Counted from the stretch's first letter, positions 10,517 through 22,483 are shown. The stretch: DNA of 64,000 nucleotides from Manduca sexta (GCF_014839805.1 NC_051119.1:3589245-3653244); one strand, 5' to 3'. Numbers and translations are program-made. The notes: generated by a model not told the origin, from the letters alone.

Positions 10517-11929
10517 GTTGCTCCAGGATCCAAATACTACAACTACCAACTATCCATATCCTTGAGGTGAAAACGCCTCCTTAGTTCATTATTTTGTTTC
10601 CCGCTTTGCTATGGGAAGTGGACAATTAATATTTCCAACTCCTTCCTATCTTTCTATTTGATTAATTACGTTGCGGGATAATGACAAATTCGTTTTCCCT
10701 GAGGCTCGCTGAGCTTCACCGCTCGGTGTCATAAAGTACCACTGCTGATCCTGGCTTACAGTTGTAGTGTAAGTTGTAGTGGTGGGTACAAGCAACTAAC
10801 ACAAACCAAGCGTTTTTAACAAAATAACAATCCGTATGTCCATCTACACCACTTGAATTCCAACAGTTTTTTGGCACCACAGAATGCGACCTGACTTTCG
10901 ATGTCCAACTGCGCCACTATGAGAATTCCTTTATTGGCGTTACTGTGAATGGTGGAATTAACTTTGAAAAAGTTTCGTGGCACCTGGACTACTATGGGAA
11001 TTTCGTTAGTGAAATGTTTTTGGGGTTATGGGAACTATTGCTTCTTTGTGCTCTGTGGTTCGTGTAGTAGAAGAAGGTCTAGACTTTGATGCTCGTTAGA
11101 CTAATATTTTTTTTTATTAGGTCCAATAAACTATACAACGTACATATTATTGCTAATACAATTATTTAAATTTTATTTTCTGTTTAAGTCTAGATTTGTT
11201 TTTAATCTAAAATCCGCTCGACCTATTATATTATTGTGAATTATTTTGAAATGGATCTTGCAATCTGGATTTGAACAAAATTTTCCTAAAATTAGACCCC
11301 CGAAAGATTCTGCTGACGTAAGTATGTGGCTGTCTTTAAAAAATATAAAACATTTATTTGCACAACACCATATTCGAAACAGGAAGATATACATAATAGA
11401 ATAAAATAAAGAACACGGACACACATATACAAAACAAAAAAAAAAAAAATAATCACGACTTTACTGCAAATGACTGAAAAGGTGATTTGGCCCATATCTT
11501 AGCATTAAAATACCTAAACCATACTTATCTTCGAACTTTTAAGCCTAAAGCCACCAGAAACAACTAGTTACATGCACAATAGTGGATCCGGTAATCTCGA
11601 CAGCGGAAGTGACGTGTGACGCGCTGTAGCTTTCGACGTTTTCATTTATTCACTGCGGCTCGCAATTTTCCCCAGTATTAACTTGATAAAAATTGAGTTA
11701 TAGTAAAATATCGTTCTATTTCCAAGCTTGTACGTTTTAGGGATAAGCAGAGATGTCAAATCCACAGTTCATATTTTTTTTATACATAAAGCCATTTATT
11801 CACATTTAGCATTCGTTGAGGAACGTCAATCTGTCAAGTGATCCACATAGTATTTGTTATTATGTGTTATGTCAATAATTTTATGCAGGATTTATACAAT
11901 TTTAACACCGTCATAGCTTTGTCATTTAC
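10517..11929. other. no gene found
   Basis: No coding exons recognised. 11100-11460 is very AT-rich with a poly(A) tract near 11438. Open stretches on the minus strand at 11173-11495 are low-complexity. Confidence 0.4.
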
Positions 11930-12190
11930 ATAATAATATCAGCCCTGTATACTGTCCCACTACTGGGTACGGGCTTCGTCTACTGCTTAGAGTGATTAGG
12001 CCTTAGTCCACCACGCTGGCCTAATGCTGAATGGAAGACTTCACACACCCTCAAAATTCTTTAGAAAATTTCTCAGGTGTGCAGGTTTCCTCACGACTTT
12101 TTCCTTCACCGTTAAAACAAGCGATAATTCACAAAGAATACACACATAATGTTAGCAAACTCAGATATGTGCTTTTGGGTTTTGGTAATT
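11930..12190 (-). mobile_element. SINE-A copy, 5' truncated
   Basis: Tail ATAATAATATCAGCCCTG through TCACGACTTTTTCCTTCACC to about 12185. The tRNA-like head is lost, cut by the MITE-M that follows. Confidence 0.85.
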
Positions 12191-12204
12191 ATATCAATTT
12201 GCGT

Positions 12205-12538
12205 ATAAGAGGCCGTTTAAGTATTACGTAACGCTATTTTGGGGAGAGGGGGCGTCTTGTAAAACGTTACGATGCGTTACAGGGGTGGGAAGGGAGTCTC
12301 GTACAAAGCGTTATGTAATATTGTTTTTTTTTATTTTAAAACAATAACAAAGGTATTTTAACGACTTTCTGGTATTTTGCGAAAAATGATTGTGATTACA
12401 AAAAAAAAAAATCACTTTAGAGTTACACAACTTTTAGAGGGCGGCGGGGCGTATAGGAAAACGTTACGGCGCGTAACATGCGGGGATGGGGGGTCAAAAT
12501 CTTCAAAAATAGCGTTACGTAATACTTGAACGGCCCCT
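12205..12538. mobile_element. MITE-M with 33-bp terminal inverted repeats
   Basis: Left end GGCCGTTTAAGTATTACGTA(ACGCTATTTT) is mirrored by the right end (AAAATAGCGTTACGTAATAC)TTGAACGGCC. Two internal blocks repeat directly (AAAACGTTACGATGCGTTAC and AAAACGTTACGGCGCGTAAC). Non-coding. Confidence 0.85.
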
Positions 12539-12897
12539 GAGCTGTCAACTCACAATAGTTTTCTGAGATCATCATGCTGTCGACTATATAAAGAATTCCT
12601 ATACCCCGCATCTTCATTCCCGCATATAAATTACCAATTCTGAGACAAGGAGCTTCGATCGGGGATTATTGGCACATGAATATTAACATCATTCCTATCC
12701 AACTAAGTAAGGAAAGTGATTACATTGATTAGTGCGGGTTTTGGAAAACAAAGTAACTCACGCCTCCAGCGTTAAACGTTTGCTGTTGGCTTATGCTGAT
12801 CTAGATCCTATTGGCATTGTTGTGGTTGGACATATACCATCCACACTGGGTGAGTATTTCCGTACGTATGTCTGTAGGTACTCACCCAACTATAAAA
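12539..12897. other. no firm gene; possible isolated exon-like stretch
   Basis: 12723-12848 reads openly on the plus strand (LLLAYADLDPIGIVVVGHIP) and ends in a donor-like G|GTGAGT at 12849. I recognise no protein family and no partner exon, so I do not call a gene. Confidence 0.15.
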
Positions 12898-13224
12898 AAA
12901 TATCAGCCCTGTATTATATATACTGTCCTACTGTTGGGCACGGGCCTCCTTTACGAACTGAGAGGGATTAGGCCTTAGTCCACCACGCTGGCCTAATGCG
13001 GATTGGTAGACTTCACACACTCTCGAAAATTCCTATAGAGAATTTCTTAGGTATGCAGGTTTCCTCACGATGTTTTCCTTCACCGTTAAAGCAAGGGATA
13101 ATTCACAAAGAAAACACACATATTTTTTAAATAAAAGTCAGAGGTGTGTGCCCATGGGATTTGAACCTGTGGACATTCGTCTCGGCAGTCCGTTCCACAA
13201 TCAACTAGGCTATCGCCGCTTTTA
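12898..13224 (-). mobile_element. SINE-A with 14-bp target-site duplication
   Basis: Complete copy flanked by ACCCAACTATAAAA at 12884-12897 and 13225-13238. Confidence 0.93.
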
Positions 13225-13369
13225 ACCCAACTATAAAATTCCTCAAAACTGTATTTTCATTTTATTTTTTCTTTTTATATAATTATCAATAATTAGTTTT
13301 GTTTACTGTTAATTATGTTTACCACCCAATCTGTGACCAATAAATGTTTTTTTCTTTCTTTCCTTTGTT

Positions 13370-13572
13370 CTCGAAGGGGTAGGCATAAGTGCAACCATGG
13401 CACACATTTCGCCTGTGGTTCTATCCCATGATGTGACAGGGAACGAGATTATTGCTATATGCGGTACAAATTCCAGATTTTAGGCTGATGCTGGATAGCA
13501 AAACTCAATATGACTGCTCGATCCGGGATTCGAACCCAGAACCTCATTGCAGTGTAGTACGATACCATTCCG
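13370..13572 (-). mobile_element. SINE-B copy, diverged
   Basis: GGGGTAGGCATAAGTGCAAC, CCCATGATGTGACAGGGAAC and inverted B box GGATTCGAACC in the SINE-B order. Confidence 0.8.
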
Positions 13573-13680
13573 CTTTAATGTCATATAAGCTTTCGAAAAT
13601 AAATATAGGATACGATTTGTTTTACTCATTTGACTATAAGAGTATAAAGGCTGTCCTTCGTTAAAACATTAAAATTAACC

Positions 13681-13945
13681 TATTGCTCGGATTTTATCGC
13701 GGTTTTAATATTTTAGTTTTCTCCCGACGTGTCGAAGACTTTGCAGCCTTCATGGTCACAGGGGAGACTGAGGTGTTGGTCATCCGTAAAGTCTAAGTTA
13801 CAATATCTACCTAATTTTTACAATTACACAACTTTTTAAATTTTGGCTGTTGGTGGTCCGATCTACGCAGAATGAGCTCACAGTGTCTTGAAGTCTGGCA
13901 GCCGGTCTTTTGGGTTCCTTTTGGGGTCTTTTTGGCTGCCAATTG
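13681..13945 (+). mobile_element. repeat-F copy
   Basis: Reference plus-strand copy: GATTTTATCGCGGTTTTAAT, CGAAGACTTTGCAGCCTTCA, GATCTACGCAGAATGAGCTC, GGCAGCCGGTCTTTTGGG. Confidence 0.75.
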
Positions 13946-14268
13946 GCAATTTATGTTAATATAAATACATTATAATTAAATACTCTTTGAAAGTGCTGGT
14001 GCAGTTTTATTACTTGGAACGGTTGGATTGTATCTTACATTTAACCATATTAAGATATATGTATAAACAAATTTATAATATACTATTGTTTATTATCCTG
14101 AATAAATAAAAAAGAAAAGACAATATTTATAATAAATAATACAGAGATAACTCACAATATCATTGAATTAATAAATATAAGTAAAATTTTAGAATAGTAT
14201 AATGATACTTTATAGAAATATTCGATCCATTTGCTTAAAAATTTGCTATTTTTCTATACAATAACATC
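13946..14268. other. 3' flank of UGT-A, no gene found
   Basis: AT-rich sequence beyond the UGT-A poly(A) signal; nothing recognised. Confidence 0.5.
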
Positions 14269-14274
14269 TTTATT
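14269..14274 (-). promoter_or_regulatory. poly(A) signal of UGT-A
   Basis: AATAAA on the minus strand about 31 bases past the UGT-A stop codon; similar spacing to the signal behind UGT-B. Confidence 0.45.
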
Positions 14275-14304
14275 AACTCCATTTTACCGTACTAATTTCG
14301 GCAC

Positions 14305-17300
14305 CTAACACTTTTTAACCTTAACAGGAGTAACATTAATAAATTTCCACAAAATATACACAATGAAGATGACTATAGATACAGCTGTTACTAAGCCAGC
14401 GAGCAGTAGTGAGACCAGCTGTATCTCGTAGTACTGCGTCCAGGACATGTTGGCCGCCGGGGACTTAAGGTGCTCCGCCCCGTGCCTTAGTACATGCTCC
14501 GTCCACCAGGCAGCTCGCTCTACGGGGCGTTGAGGCTGGTCTGCTAGTACTTCTCGGAGCTTCTCTATGTTTTCACGGTAGCTGTAATCAATATTATCTG
14601 TCAAGCCTATCTAAAGGTTTCCCCTGGAAACGATCTGAATCAATATCAATGTACATAGTTAAATAGTCACTATTTTTATATAAATAAGGTCAGTTATAGG
14701 TCAATTATCTAAAGGTATCCAACACATTCACAAGTTACGCTTGTGTAGAGTCAGTGAATTAACATACGACAATCGTTGAAAAATTGAATTGAACACGTAA
14801 TGATGATGTTGATGTGCAACGATATATCTGTCATCTGTCCCTATAATTATAGTTATACTAGCTTTTGCTCGCGACTCCTTCCGCGTGAAGGAGTTTTCCG
14901 GGATAAAAATCCCGCTATATATTTTTCCGGGATAAAAGTCTGTAACCTTCCCAGGGTTATAAACTATCTCCATATCAAATTTCATATAAATCCGTTTAGG
15001 AGATTTTGCGAAAATCGATAACACACAGGCAAAAGGAACGCTTACAAGATCACAATATTGTTCGTCTGTCTGTTTGTTAAAACCCTTTTTCTTAAGAACG
15101 CGTAAGGGTTTTATTCAGCTATGAAAAAATCAAATTTATAACTGAATGCGATCAAAAGATATAATGTCACATATTTTGCGATCTCAGAAGCGAATCACAA
15201 CCTATGGGGTATTTAACGCTGACTTTGAATCGTGAAATTTTGCAAGAAGCAATGTCTTACAGTACGTGTAAAGGAAAAAATCTGAAACCTGTTATTTGTA
15301 CTTTAATAAAAAAAACGAACTCATCATTACAAACTTATTGGTGTAGATGTAATAACCGTGTGTAGGTATCGAGCGGCAAACTGAAGTATGAACATATATA
15401 CTTTTTTTTATTGCTTTGAATGATGAGACGAGCTTGCCATTCGCCTGATGGTAAGCGATATGACCGTGACCGCCCATAAACAGTAGAAACACCATCCAAA
15501 ACCTTCAATTACAAAGTATTGTTTGGTATTTCACTGCGCTTGCCATCCTGAGACATGAGATGTTAAAATCCTATTATGTCTAGTAGTTACACTGGCTACG
15601 ATGTCCTAACAGGAACACAACAGTGACTGCACGCTGCTGCTTAGCGCCATAAATAGTCATTGCGGTGTTACCTACTCAGGCGGGCTCTCACATATGAGAG
15701 ACCTACCGGTAAGACCTAGATACCTTTCCTACAAATCTTACGTAACTCTCGGTGCAAGTATAACACGCACTCGTCCGGTTTTTGAACATACTGTGTAGAA
15801 TTTTATTGATGTGAGTACAGTGAATGTGCCATCTTTAGTTAACTTACCTATATCGCCATTATTTAGAACCATTACTAGTGTTTACAGACGTTAACAAATG
15901 GTTGACGGCATATTCAGCAGTGGACTTCTAAAGGCTGATGAAGAAGATGTTCTCATACACGCAAGCAGAAGAAGATATAGATTTCTAACCTTTTATCTTC
16001 TATCAGCGAAAGAATAGCATTCTTTAAAGAGTCTTCTGAAATGTCTTTGAAATCCAGTCTCACGCCTATTTTGAGTTGGACATATCGCTCCACGTTGAAC
16101 CACTGGTCTGCCAACATTGGTATCCCGAGCAATGGAACTCCGGCTGTGATGGCTTCGTCAGTTGATTGGAGACCTCCTTGGGTTATGAACACCTTGATCT
16201 TTGGATGCCCTAAAAATGGAGATTAAAGCACCAAGCAGACGCTATAAATTGTCCCGTTATATATGCCATAAAATTGCGCAAGCTGTTAATATTTAGTTTC
16301 ATTTGTCTTATAGAAATTGCTATCTGAATAACGATGTGGAAGAAATATTTATAATAAATTAAGGTATTCTTTTGAATCTGAGGTAATGGTTTATTAAAAA
16401 AGAATGTTGTCATTAGTATAATAGGCTAATTCTATAATAATAGTTCTTATACATACACACACAGTATCGTATTTATTTCTCTTTCAAAGGAAGGTTAAGA
16501 CATCCACATTTTTTTATGTTAGTTTTAATCTAATAGGGACTAACTTATTGCAAAAATAATAGTACATTTGTTTTGTTCTGATATTATTATAATAGCTTAC
16601 TCAACAAATCAGCCTGCGGCAGCCATTTTTTTAATTTCACGTTAGCAGGTTGTCCAGGCAAATCGTCTTTGTTGAACTTCCACAAGACGTCGTAAGGCAG
16701 TTTTGAAAACACCTTCAGAAAGATCTGTATTCTTTCTGGTGGTAATGCTGATGGTACCACGTTTGTTCCCATGCTGAAGTATATTACGCCATGTTTAGAT
16801 GAGTCGAGATACTTTTGGAGATCCTAAAATAATCAAATTTAATAATCGTTATTGTATTATATGCAGACTTTTAATTTCGGCAAAGTCACCTCACTTAGTC
16901 TGGTGTTAAGCAAACAATTTACTATGTGGCATATCTCATGTAAGAGGCGGAGTTCGTCTAGAATTCCACCACCATGTCTATTTCTGGATCTAATCTGGAA
17001 AATTAGGCACTGTAGAGTCTCGGATTCAGGTACATTGTATCCAATTTAATTACAGGGCATTATGAGACTTAATATATTGTAATTATAAGACTTAAGATCT
17101 TATGTTTTCAGTTAACAAGTACCAAACAACCATCTGCGTGACAGGTGTGTAATTCAAATTTCAAAATAGAGTAGTCATTGTTTCAGTCATATCGTTTACC
17201 ATTAGGTGAGGACCTTCTTCGTCCGTTCATTCAATTGCATATAGATTACCTGAGGAAGTTTCTTCTCTGGTGTCTGATGTACTCCACCCATGAAAATAAC

Positions 17301-18071
17301 ATTTGGCGGCACCGGCCGGTTGTCCTCCCAAATCGGATGCACATTCAGAAACACCATCACCACATTTTTCGACAACTCTTCTACACCCGGCGTGTCTTCT
17401 CCAAACATTCTTCTGAGCATAGCATTTTCTTTTGCCGCATGGCGTTCATACATATCATTATAATAATAATATATGTACAATTCACTAAGTCTATCCCATA
17501 TGGTCAAATTGACTAATTTATAACGGATCATCGATCCGTATAGAATTGGGTGTGTCGGTGCGCCTACTATATCAAAAGTTGACATCATCGATCCAAATGA
17601 ACTCACATAAATCACAGGAGCTTTGTATAAGTGTGAGAAAATCAAACCTGAACGAATACAATGTTCCAACAGTATCAGATCAAACGTTTCGTTCTTGTTG
17701 TTAATTAATGCTTGCACCTCCGGGACTGACAATTGCAGCTCAATTATTGTTTTAAAGAATTCTACTGCCGCTTTCATAACTCTTATAACATCTTTCAAAT
17801 CTCCAGTACTGAATGGTTCAATATATTCCTCTCGCCGATCGTATGATATATTGTGAACGTCAATTTCTCTTAAATTCTTTGGCGCTTGTCCTTTCGGAAA
17901 AGCCGGGTTTGGTGTGATAACTGTGACTTCATGTCCTCGTCTCGCTAACTCCTGCACCAAGGGTCTTAAGGCCAGCTGGTGGCTGATGGAAGGCGTTGGG
18001 AATACTCCCAATATCTTAGCGCCATCGATAGAATTTAAAGTAGGAATTAGTAATATAAAGGAAAGCAACAT
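14305..18071 (-). CDS. UDP-glycosyltransferase UGT-A (UGT33-like), four coding exons, complete
   Basis: Transfers sugar from a UDP-sugar to small lipophilic acceptors, in the ER membrane with the catalytic part in the lumen. Exons read on the minus strand: 18071-17250, 16823-16601, 16209-15990, 14581-14305, joined by GT/AG introns in phases 0, 1 and 2; they give 513 residues, the normal UGT length. The start at 18071 is chosen because it opens directly on a signal peptide (MLLSFILLIPTLNSIDG); an in-frame ATG 60 bases upstream would put a polar stretch before it. Visible features: acceptor-domain SISHQ with likely catalytic His31; end-of-exon-1 motif FLNVHPIWEDNRPVPPNV; UGT signature from FITQGG (about 356-361) to DQ at 383-384, which contacts the UDP-sugar; RAAWWTEHVLRH near 445-454; transmembrane helix about 476-500 and a short lysine-rich cytosolic tail. 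UGT-B is directly upstream in the same orientation, so the pair is a tandem duplication. The UGT33 assignment is from remembered family resemblance. Confidence 0.93.
14858..15038 (-). mobile_element. Helitron 3'-end fragment in UGT-A intron 3
   Basis: CTAGCTTTTGCTCGCGACTC start, two TTTTCCGGGATAAAA motifs, and CAAATTTCATATAAATCCGT. The 5' end is missing. Confidence 0.72.
15040..15783 (+). mobile_element. repeat-D copy interrupted by repeat-E (UGT-A intron 3)
   Basis: Repeat-D body at 15040-15350 (GATATAATGTCACATATTTT, TGCAAGAAGCAATGTCTTAC); its right end resumes at 15731-15783 (ACTCTCGGTGCAAGTATAAC, CGTCCGGTTTTT) after repeat-E at 15403-15715. Confidence 0.7.
15403..15715 (-). mobile_element. 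repeat-E, nested in repeat-D
   Basis: GCTTTGAATGATGAGACGAG, GTAAGCGATATGACC, CATCCTGAGACATGAGATGT and CTCACATATGAGAGACCTAC: a complete-looking unit of about 310 bases, recurring at 54305-54625 and inverted at 39320-39630. Strand is arbitrary. Confidence 0.75.
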
Positions 18072-18135
18072 GTTACGAACTTCGTGCCTGATGGAAGATA
18101 ATACACGAAATGGAGTGTCGTTAATGTCCAATGAA

Positions 18136-18141
18136 TTTATA
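18136..18141 (-). promoter_or_regulatory. possible TATA box of UGT-A
   Basis: TATAAA on the minus strand, 65 bases before the chosen ATG at 18071. A start of transcription about 30 bases downstream would lie inside the alternative upstream reading frame and after its ATG at 18131, which supports the inner ATG as the real start. Position and match only. Confidence 0.35.
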
Positions 18142-18740
18142 TGGAAATCATGCTTCGTGAGAAGATAACTTTTTATGGACGTTAAAATGTACCCGAGCTA
18201 ACACGTAAATATAAAATTCGATACATTATTATGTTAAGGCGTCTTTTTGCAAATAAGGTTCAGCTTTCCTCTTATAGCCTGGAAAGGGTTCTGAATGACC
18301 TAGATAGTATTATAATACAGATGGCAGTCAACTGAAACAATAGGACACTTGATAGTGATTATTAACGCCTGTGAACTTTCATATAGCATTGTCGTATATT
18401 CTATAGACACGAACGTCCATGAAGAAATTAGAACTAAATTTCGCTGCAGTGCTAAATCATCAATCGTCGGCTAACCAAACTTTTTAAACATGCAGTGCTA
18501 AGGCGTTTTAAATAGAATATAAAAAAAGGAAACCAAAACCGGTTTGCAGTACACTTCAGTTGAAAAGAGTGAGTGTTCGGAAAGCAAAATTTACTACGTA
18601 GTACATATATGTCAATGATAGACAGTGTTTGTAGATAGATTGCCGACTTTAAATCAACAAGGTTGGTTAAATGGTATAAATACAGCCAGAAACAGGTGAA
18701 CAAAGTAACACGCCATTACAATAAACTATGCGATATCACC

Positions 18741-18746
18741 TTTATT
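18741..18746 (-). promoter_or_regulatory. poly(A) signal of UGT-B
   Basis: AATAAA on the minus strand about 19 bases past the UGT-B stop codon. This would give a very short 3' UTR. Confidence 0.45.
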
Positions 18747-18764
18747 TCTAAATGTACAACATTA

Positions 18765-21700
18765 TTAATCTTCTTTACCTATATTTTTAATTTTAATATT
18801 TACAAAATTGCTGCTAATTAATCTCAACAAAGTATATACAATGAAGACGACTATCGATAAAGCTGTTACTAAGCCAGCGAGCAGTAGTAAGAGCAGCTGT
18901 ATCTCGTAGTACTGCGTCCAGGACATGTTGGCGGCCGGGGACCTGAGATGCTCCGCTCCTCCGTGCCGTAGTACATGCTCTGTCCACCACACAGCTCGCT
19001 CTACTGGACTCTGAGGCTCATCATGCATCACCTGACGAAGTTTGTCGATGTTGCGTCGGTAGCTGAAAGTAATAACATGTCGTTGTTTTGAGTTTGTTTG
19101 AAAACTCTTATCTTCGTAACTTTTTCTTTGATTTCTATAATTGTTTTAGTAAAGGGACGCTATCCCAGAGTAATACAATAATAATAATCCTTCAGATCTT
19201 CTTTGTTACTGAAAGGGTTTAGGTTTTAGTTCAACACGCTGGTCAACCGTAGTCTAAAGTACTACTCTAGACTACGGTTGGTAGCCTTTAAATATAACAT
19301 ATTTTTATATAATTATATATTATAGTATATATCCCACAGAAGGATCATGTTAAGTCATCATGTCGCTATCACAGATAAAACCTGTTTGCAACTACGTTAA
19401 AATGTTTATCTCCAATTCCTTATCAGGCTGTGATAATTTGACTGTGTGTGTAATTTGTTGTATTACGATATAATTTATATTCGCCTCGATAGCAGTCACC
19501 GTACACAAGGTGTTAAAACCTGCCATAGTGACCCACATAAGTGTGTCGCGTTCCGAGATCAGCCTGTGTATATCCCGTTCCAAATAGCCGGCATAATTGT
19601 GTCTACTGTCGAGGGGTAATCATCTCTCGTCAGTTGACATTCTATTAGCCCGCACTCCACTTACCATCAGGTCCAGTTGGGTAACTTTGCTTTCCCCTTA
19701 TACCAAAAATAAAGAATAGGTAGGAAATAGTAATAATTAACCTTTCATCTTCTATAATAGTATTAATAGCATTCTTGAATATATCTTCGGTCATCGTATG
19801 CAAATTAAGTTGAATTGCTATTTTGTGGTAAACTTGACGCTCAGCATTGAACCATTGATCTCCTAGCATAGGAATAGTGACCATCGGCACTCCAGCTGTG
19901 ATAGCTTCGTCGGTTGATTGAAGTCCTCCTTGTGTTATGAACAGTTTTATTTTTGGATGTCCTGAAAAAGTGCATTTTTTTACTCCAGATGTTTGTCATA
20001 GTAACAACAAATTATTAATAATTCAGATTTATTTTTCAGATTTTATCGCGGTTTTTTATATTATAATTTGTTTCTGACGTTGCGACTTTGCAGCCATCAT
20101 TGTGACGCGGACTGAGGTGTCGGTCAATCGAAAACTCAAGATTACTAGCTAAATACATTTTGCAAATATATGTATTGTTTTTTTAATAAAAACATAAGGT
20201 ATCATTAAAATTTTGTATTATAGTAAAGTGTACGTGGATATTGTAACTTTGTATTTTTGGACATGTCAGTCCGCCCCGTGACCATGAAGGCTGCAAAGTC
20301 TTCAAAACGTTGGGAGAAAATTATAATCTAAAATCTGTGATAAAATCTGTAAAGAAGTTTTTTTTTTAATGTCTTACATTCGCGTAAACACAAGAAATCA
20401 CATTTTTTTTAAACATGATCTCATAATCGCTGGTACACAAAATTGGACCTTACTAAAAACTAAAATTCTCGCTAGCTTCATCTTAGCTAATATCCAGATT
20501 TCCAAAATATTAAAATGGTTAGTACCTCAACTTCGAGAAGATTGAGTAGTGATAGTGTCGAGCTCCGTGCAATGTAGTGCTTTGTAACTCAAGGTTTTGG
20601 TTCTACACCTAAAGCAGTCCTGATGCTTCCTCGTATTGTTATTTATACAAAAAAACTCACGCAACAAATCAGCTTGCGGTATCCACTTCTCTATCCTGAC
20701 GTTAGAAGGTTTTCCTGGCAGATCTTCTTTGTCATATTTCCACAAAACATCGTAAGGCAGCTTGGAGAACACGTTGAGCATCACTTGAATTTTATCTCGT
20801 GGCAACTGAGAAGGATGTACGCTGGTCCCCAAGCTGAAGTATATCACGCCATGTTTGGATGCATCTAGGTAAGACTTGTAATCCTTAAAAAAACAACAGT
20901 AGCTACTGTTAAAATAATTTTGTCAACTGTAATGATAAGGAAGATGTATTTAAGATAAAAGTAGGCTGCATGATATTTTCGGAGTGACATGCTTTGAAGA
21001 ACGTTTTAGTCAGTGTAACTACTGGACATATACGACATTTTATGTCTCAGGATGCCGAGGGCAGTGGAATACCAAAAAATAATTTGTAATTCAAGGTGTT
21101 GGATGGTATTTACTGTTTATGAGCGGTCGTATCGCTTGCCATAAACTTGAAGTATATGCTTATACTGACAAAATATTATACAGGGTAATTTTAGGATTGC
21201 ATTACTAAATGAACTACATGCCTATTTTCTTGTAAATAACACTTTGTAATAAGTTAATTGAACCGTAAATATAAAATAAACAAGTAAGTTTCGAACACGA
21301 TTTTTAACAGCAATTCTTTGCTCATAATTAATTAAATACTGCATCAAATGCCTAGAGATTATTTGTTTAATTTGTATTGTAATATCGCTTAGCTGCCTTT
21401 ATACTTGGTAAAGAGACTCGTCAATGACATAAGTCTTTATTATTAGTTTATGGAGGAAACATATTTAAGTTATTTATAGTTGGAGGCTTTTTTTAGCAAA
21501 CTCAGTCCGCTGTAAGCCTTTCTAAAATGAAATAAATAAACGAAATTATCAAAAATCTGATTTAAACTTTTTATTTCTCTATTGTAAGGATGGAAACTTA
21601 TATCATATTTATTTATTACCTGAGGCAATTCCTTCTCTGGCTTTTGATGCACGCCTCCCATGTAAATAACATTTGGCGGCACCGGCCGGTTGTCCTCCCA

Positions 21701-22450
21701 AATCGGATGCACGTTCAGAAACACCATCGCCACATTATTTTTTAACTCCGAAACACTAGGTGTATCTTCTCCAACAATTTTCTTGATCATAGCATCTTCC
21801 TCTGCTTCGTATTCGTCAATCAAATTACTGAGCACGTAATAGTTATAAAATGCATTTATCTTCTCCCACATAGTCAAGTTAAAAAGTCTTTGATGCATGC
21901 ACGTAGGGTATAAAATTGGATGACTCGGCGCTCCGAGCGACGCAAATATTTTTCCATGCATCGAGCCAAAAGAACTTATTTCTATGACTGGAACGTTGTA
22001 TATGTGAGAAAAAACCAGGGCCGGCCGAGTGCAATGTTCAGATAGAATCAAATCGAATGTCACATTATTGTTGTTAATCAAATCTTGTACATCAGGTGAT
22101 AGTATTTGCATTTCCACGTATTTTATTATGAAATGTAATATCATTTTTAATTGGAGGTACAATCCATCATTGTTGCCTTCTGGTAGATTACTTATTAGTT
22201 TCCTCCATGCTTCATAAGTGATATCGTGGACGTCGATCTCTCTGAAGTTTTTTGGAGTTTCGTCTTTCGAAAAAGCTGGATTTGGAGTGATCACTGTGAC
22301 TTCGTGTCCTCTTCGTGCTAGTTCTTGTGTTATAGGCCGGAATGCTGACTGATGGCTGATTGCAGGCATTGGAAATATAGCGAGTATTCTTGAACAATCG
22401 TTGAAATGTATAAAAATGGAACACAAAACAATAATTCTAAAGTAAATCAT
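18765..22450 (-). CDS. UDP-glycosyltransferase UGT-B (UGT33-like), four coding exons, complete
   Basis: Paralogue of UGT-A with the same predicted role. Exons on the minus strand: 22450-21620, 20883-20661, 19961-19742, 19062-18765. Exons 2 and 3 are exactly the same lengths as in UGT-A (223 and 220 bases), with the same intron phases 0, 1, 2. The product is 523 residues. I start it at MIYFRIIVLCSIFIHF because this begins the signal peptide; an upstream in-frame ATG at 22510 adds 20 residues and is less likely. Motifs: AISHQ with likely catalytic His33; FLNVHPIWEDNRPVPPNV at the end of exon 1; FITQGGLQSTDEAITAG; DQ at about 386-387; RAVWWTEHVLRH; transmembrane helix about 480-504; charged tail ending GKED. 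The signature region differs from UGT-A (PMVTIPMLGDQWFNAERQV), so the two proteins have diverged near the sugar pocket. The introns hold repeats (a palindrome in intron 2; MITE and repeat-E pieces in intron 1). No frameshift or stop was seen. Confidence 0.92.
19535..19690 (-). mobile_element. repeat-K fragment in UGT-B intron 3
   Basis: GTGTCGCGTTCCGAGATCAG, GCCGGCATAATTGTGTCTAC and CCACTTACCATCAGG match the inverse of 30040-30150 and copy 37896-38050. Confidence 0.7.
20037..20355. repeat. large palindrome of two repeat-F halves in UGT-B intron 2
   Basis: Left arm begins AGATTTTATCGCGGTTTTTT and holds ACTTTGCAGCCATCATTGTG; the right arm ends with the inverse (CCATGAAGGCTGCAAAGTCT, ...GATAAAATCTGTAAAG). 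Either a foldback element or two repeat-F ends around an eroded centre. Confidence 0.75.
20985..21172 (+). mobile_element. repeat-E fragment in UGT-B intron 1
   Basis: TTTTATGTCTCAGGATGCCG and AATTCAAGGTGTTGGATGGT, the inverse of the 15403-15715 core. Confidence 0.7.
21177..21350 (-). mobile_element. MITE-G half in UGT-B intron 1
   Basis: TACAGGGTAATTTTAGGATT...GCATTACTAAATG terminus, then AATAACACTTTGTAATAAGT, matching the inverted right half of 4016-4411. Confidence 0.7.
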
Positions 22451-22483
22451 TTTAAGAAGTGCTAATGTACAGAACGCGACACA

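Larger units (their letters stand above)
18072..18764. other. UGT-A / UGT-B intergenic spacer
   Basis: 693 bases between UGT-A start and UGT-B stop. It carries the probable UGT-A promoter and a segment (18386-18625) similar to 1490-1810 inverted. No other gene seen. Confidence 0.6.

Noticed and set aside
12723..12848. isolated host exon
   Set aside because: Open stretch with a donor-like end, but no recognised domain, acceptor or partner exon.
17178..17516. plus-strand protein opposite UGT-A exon 1
   Set aside because: Antisense shadow of a well-supported exon.
18131..18131. upstream ATG as UGT-A start
   Set aside because: It would place 20 polar residues before the signal peptide and lies upstream of the likely transcription start.
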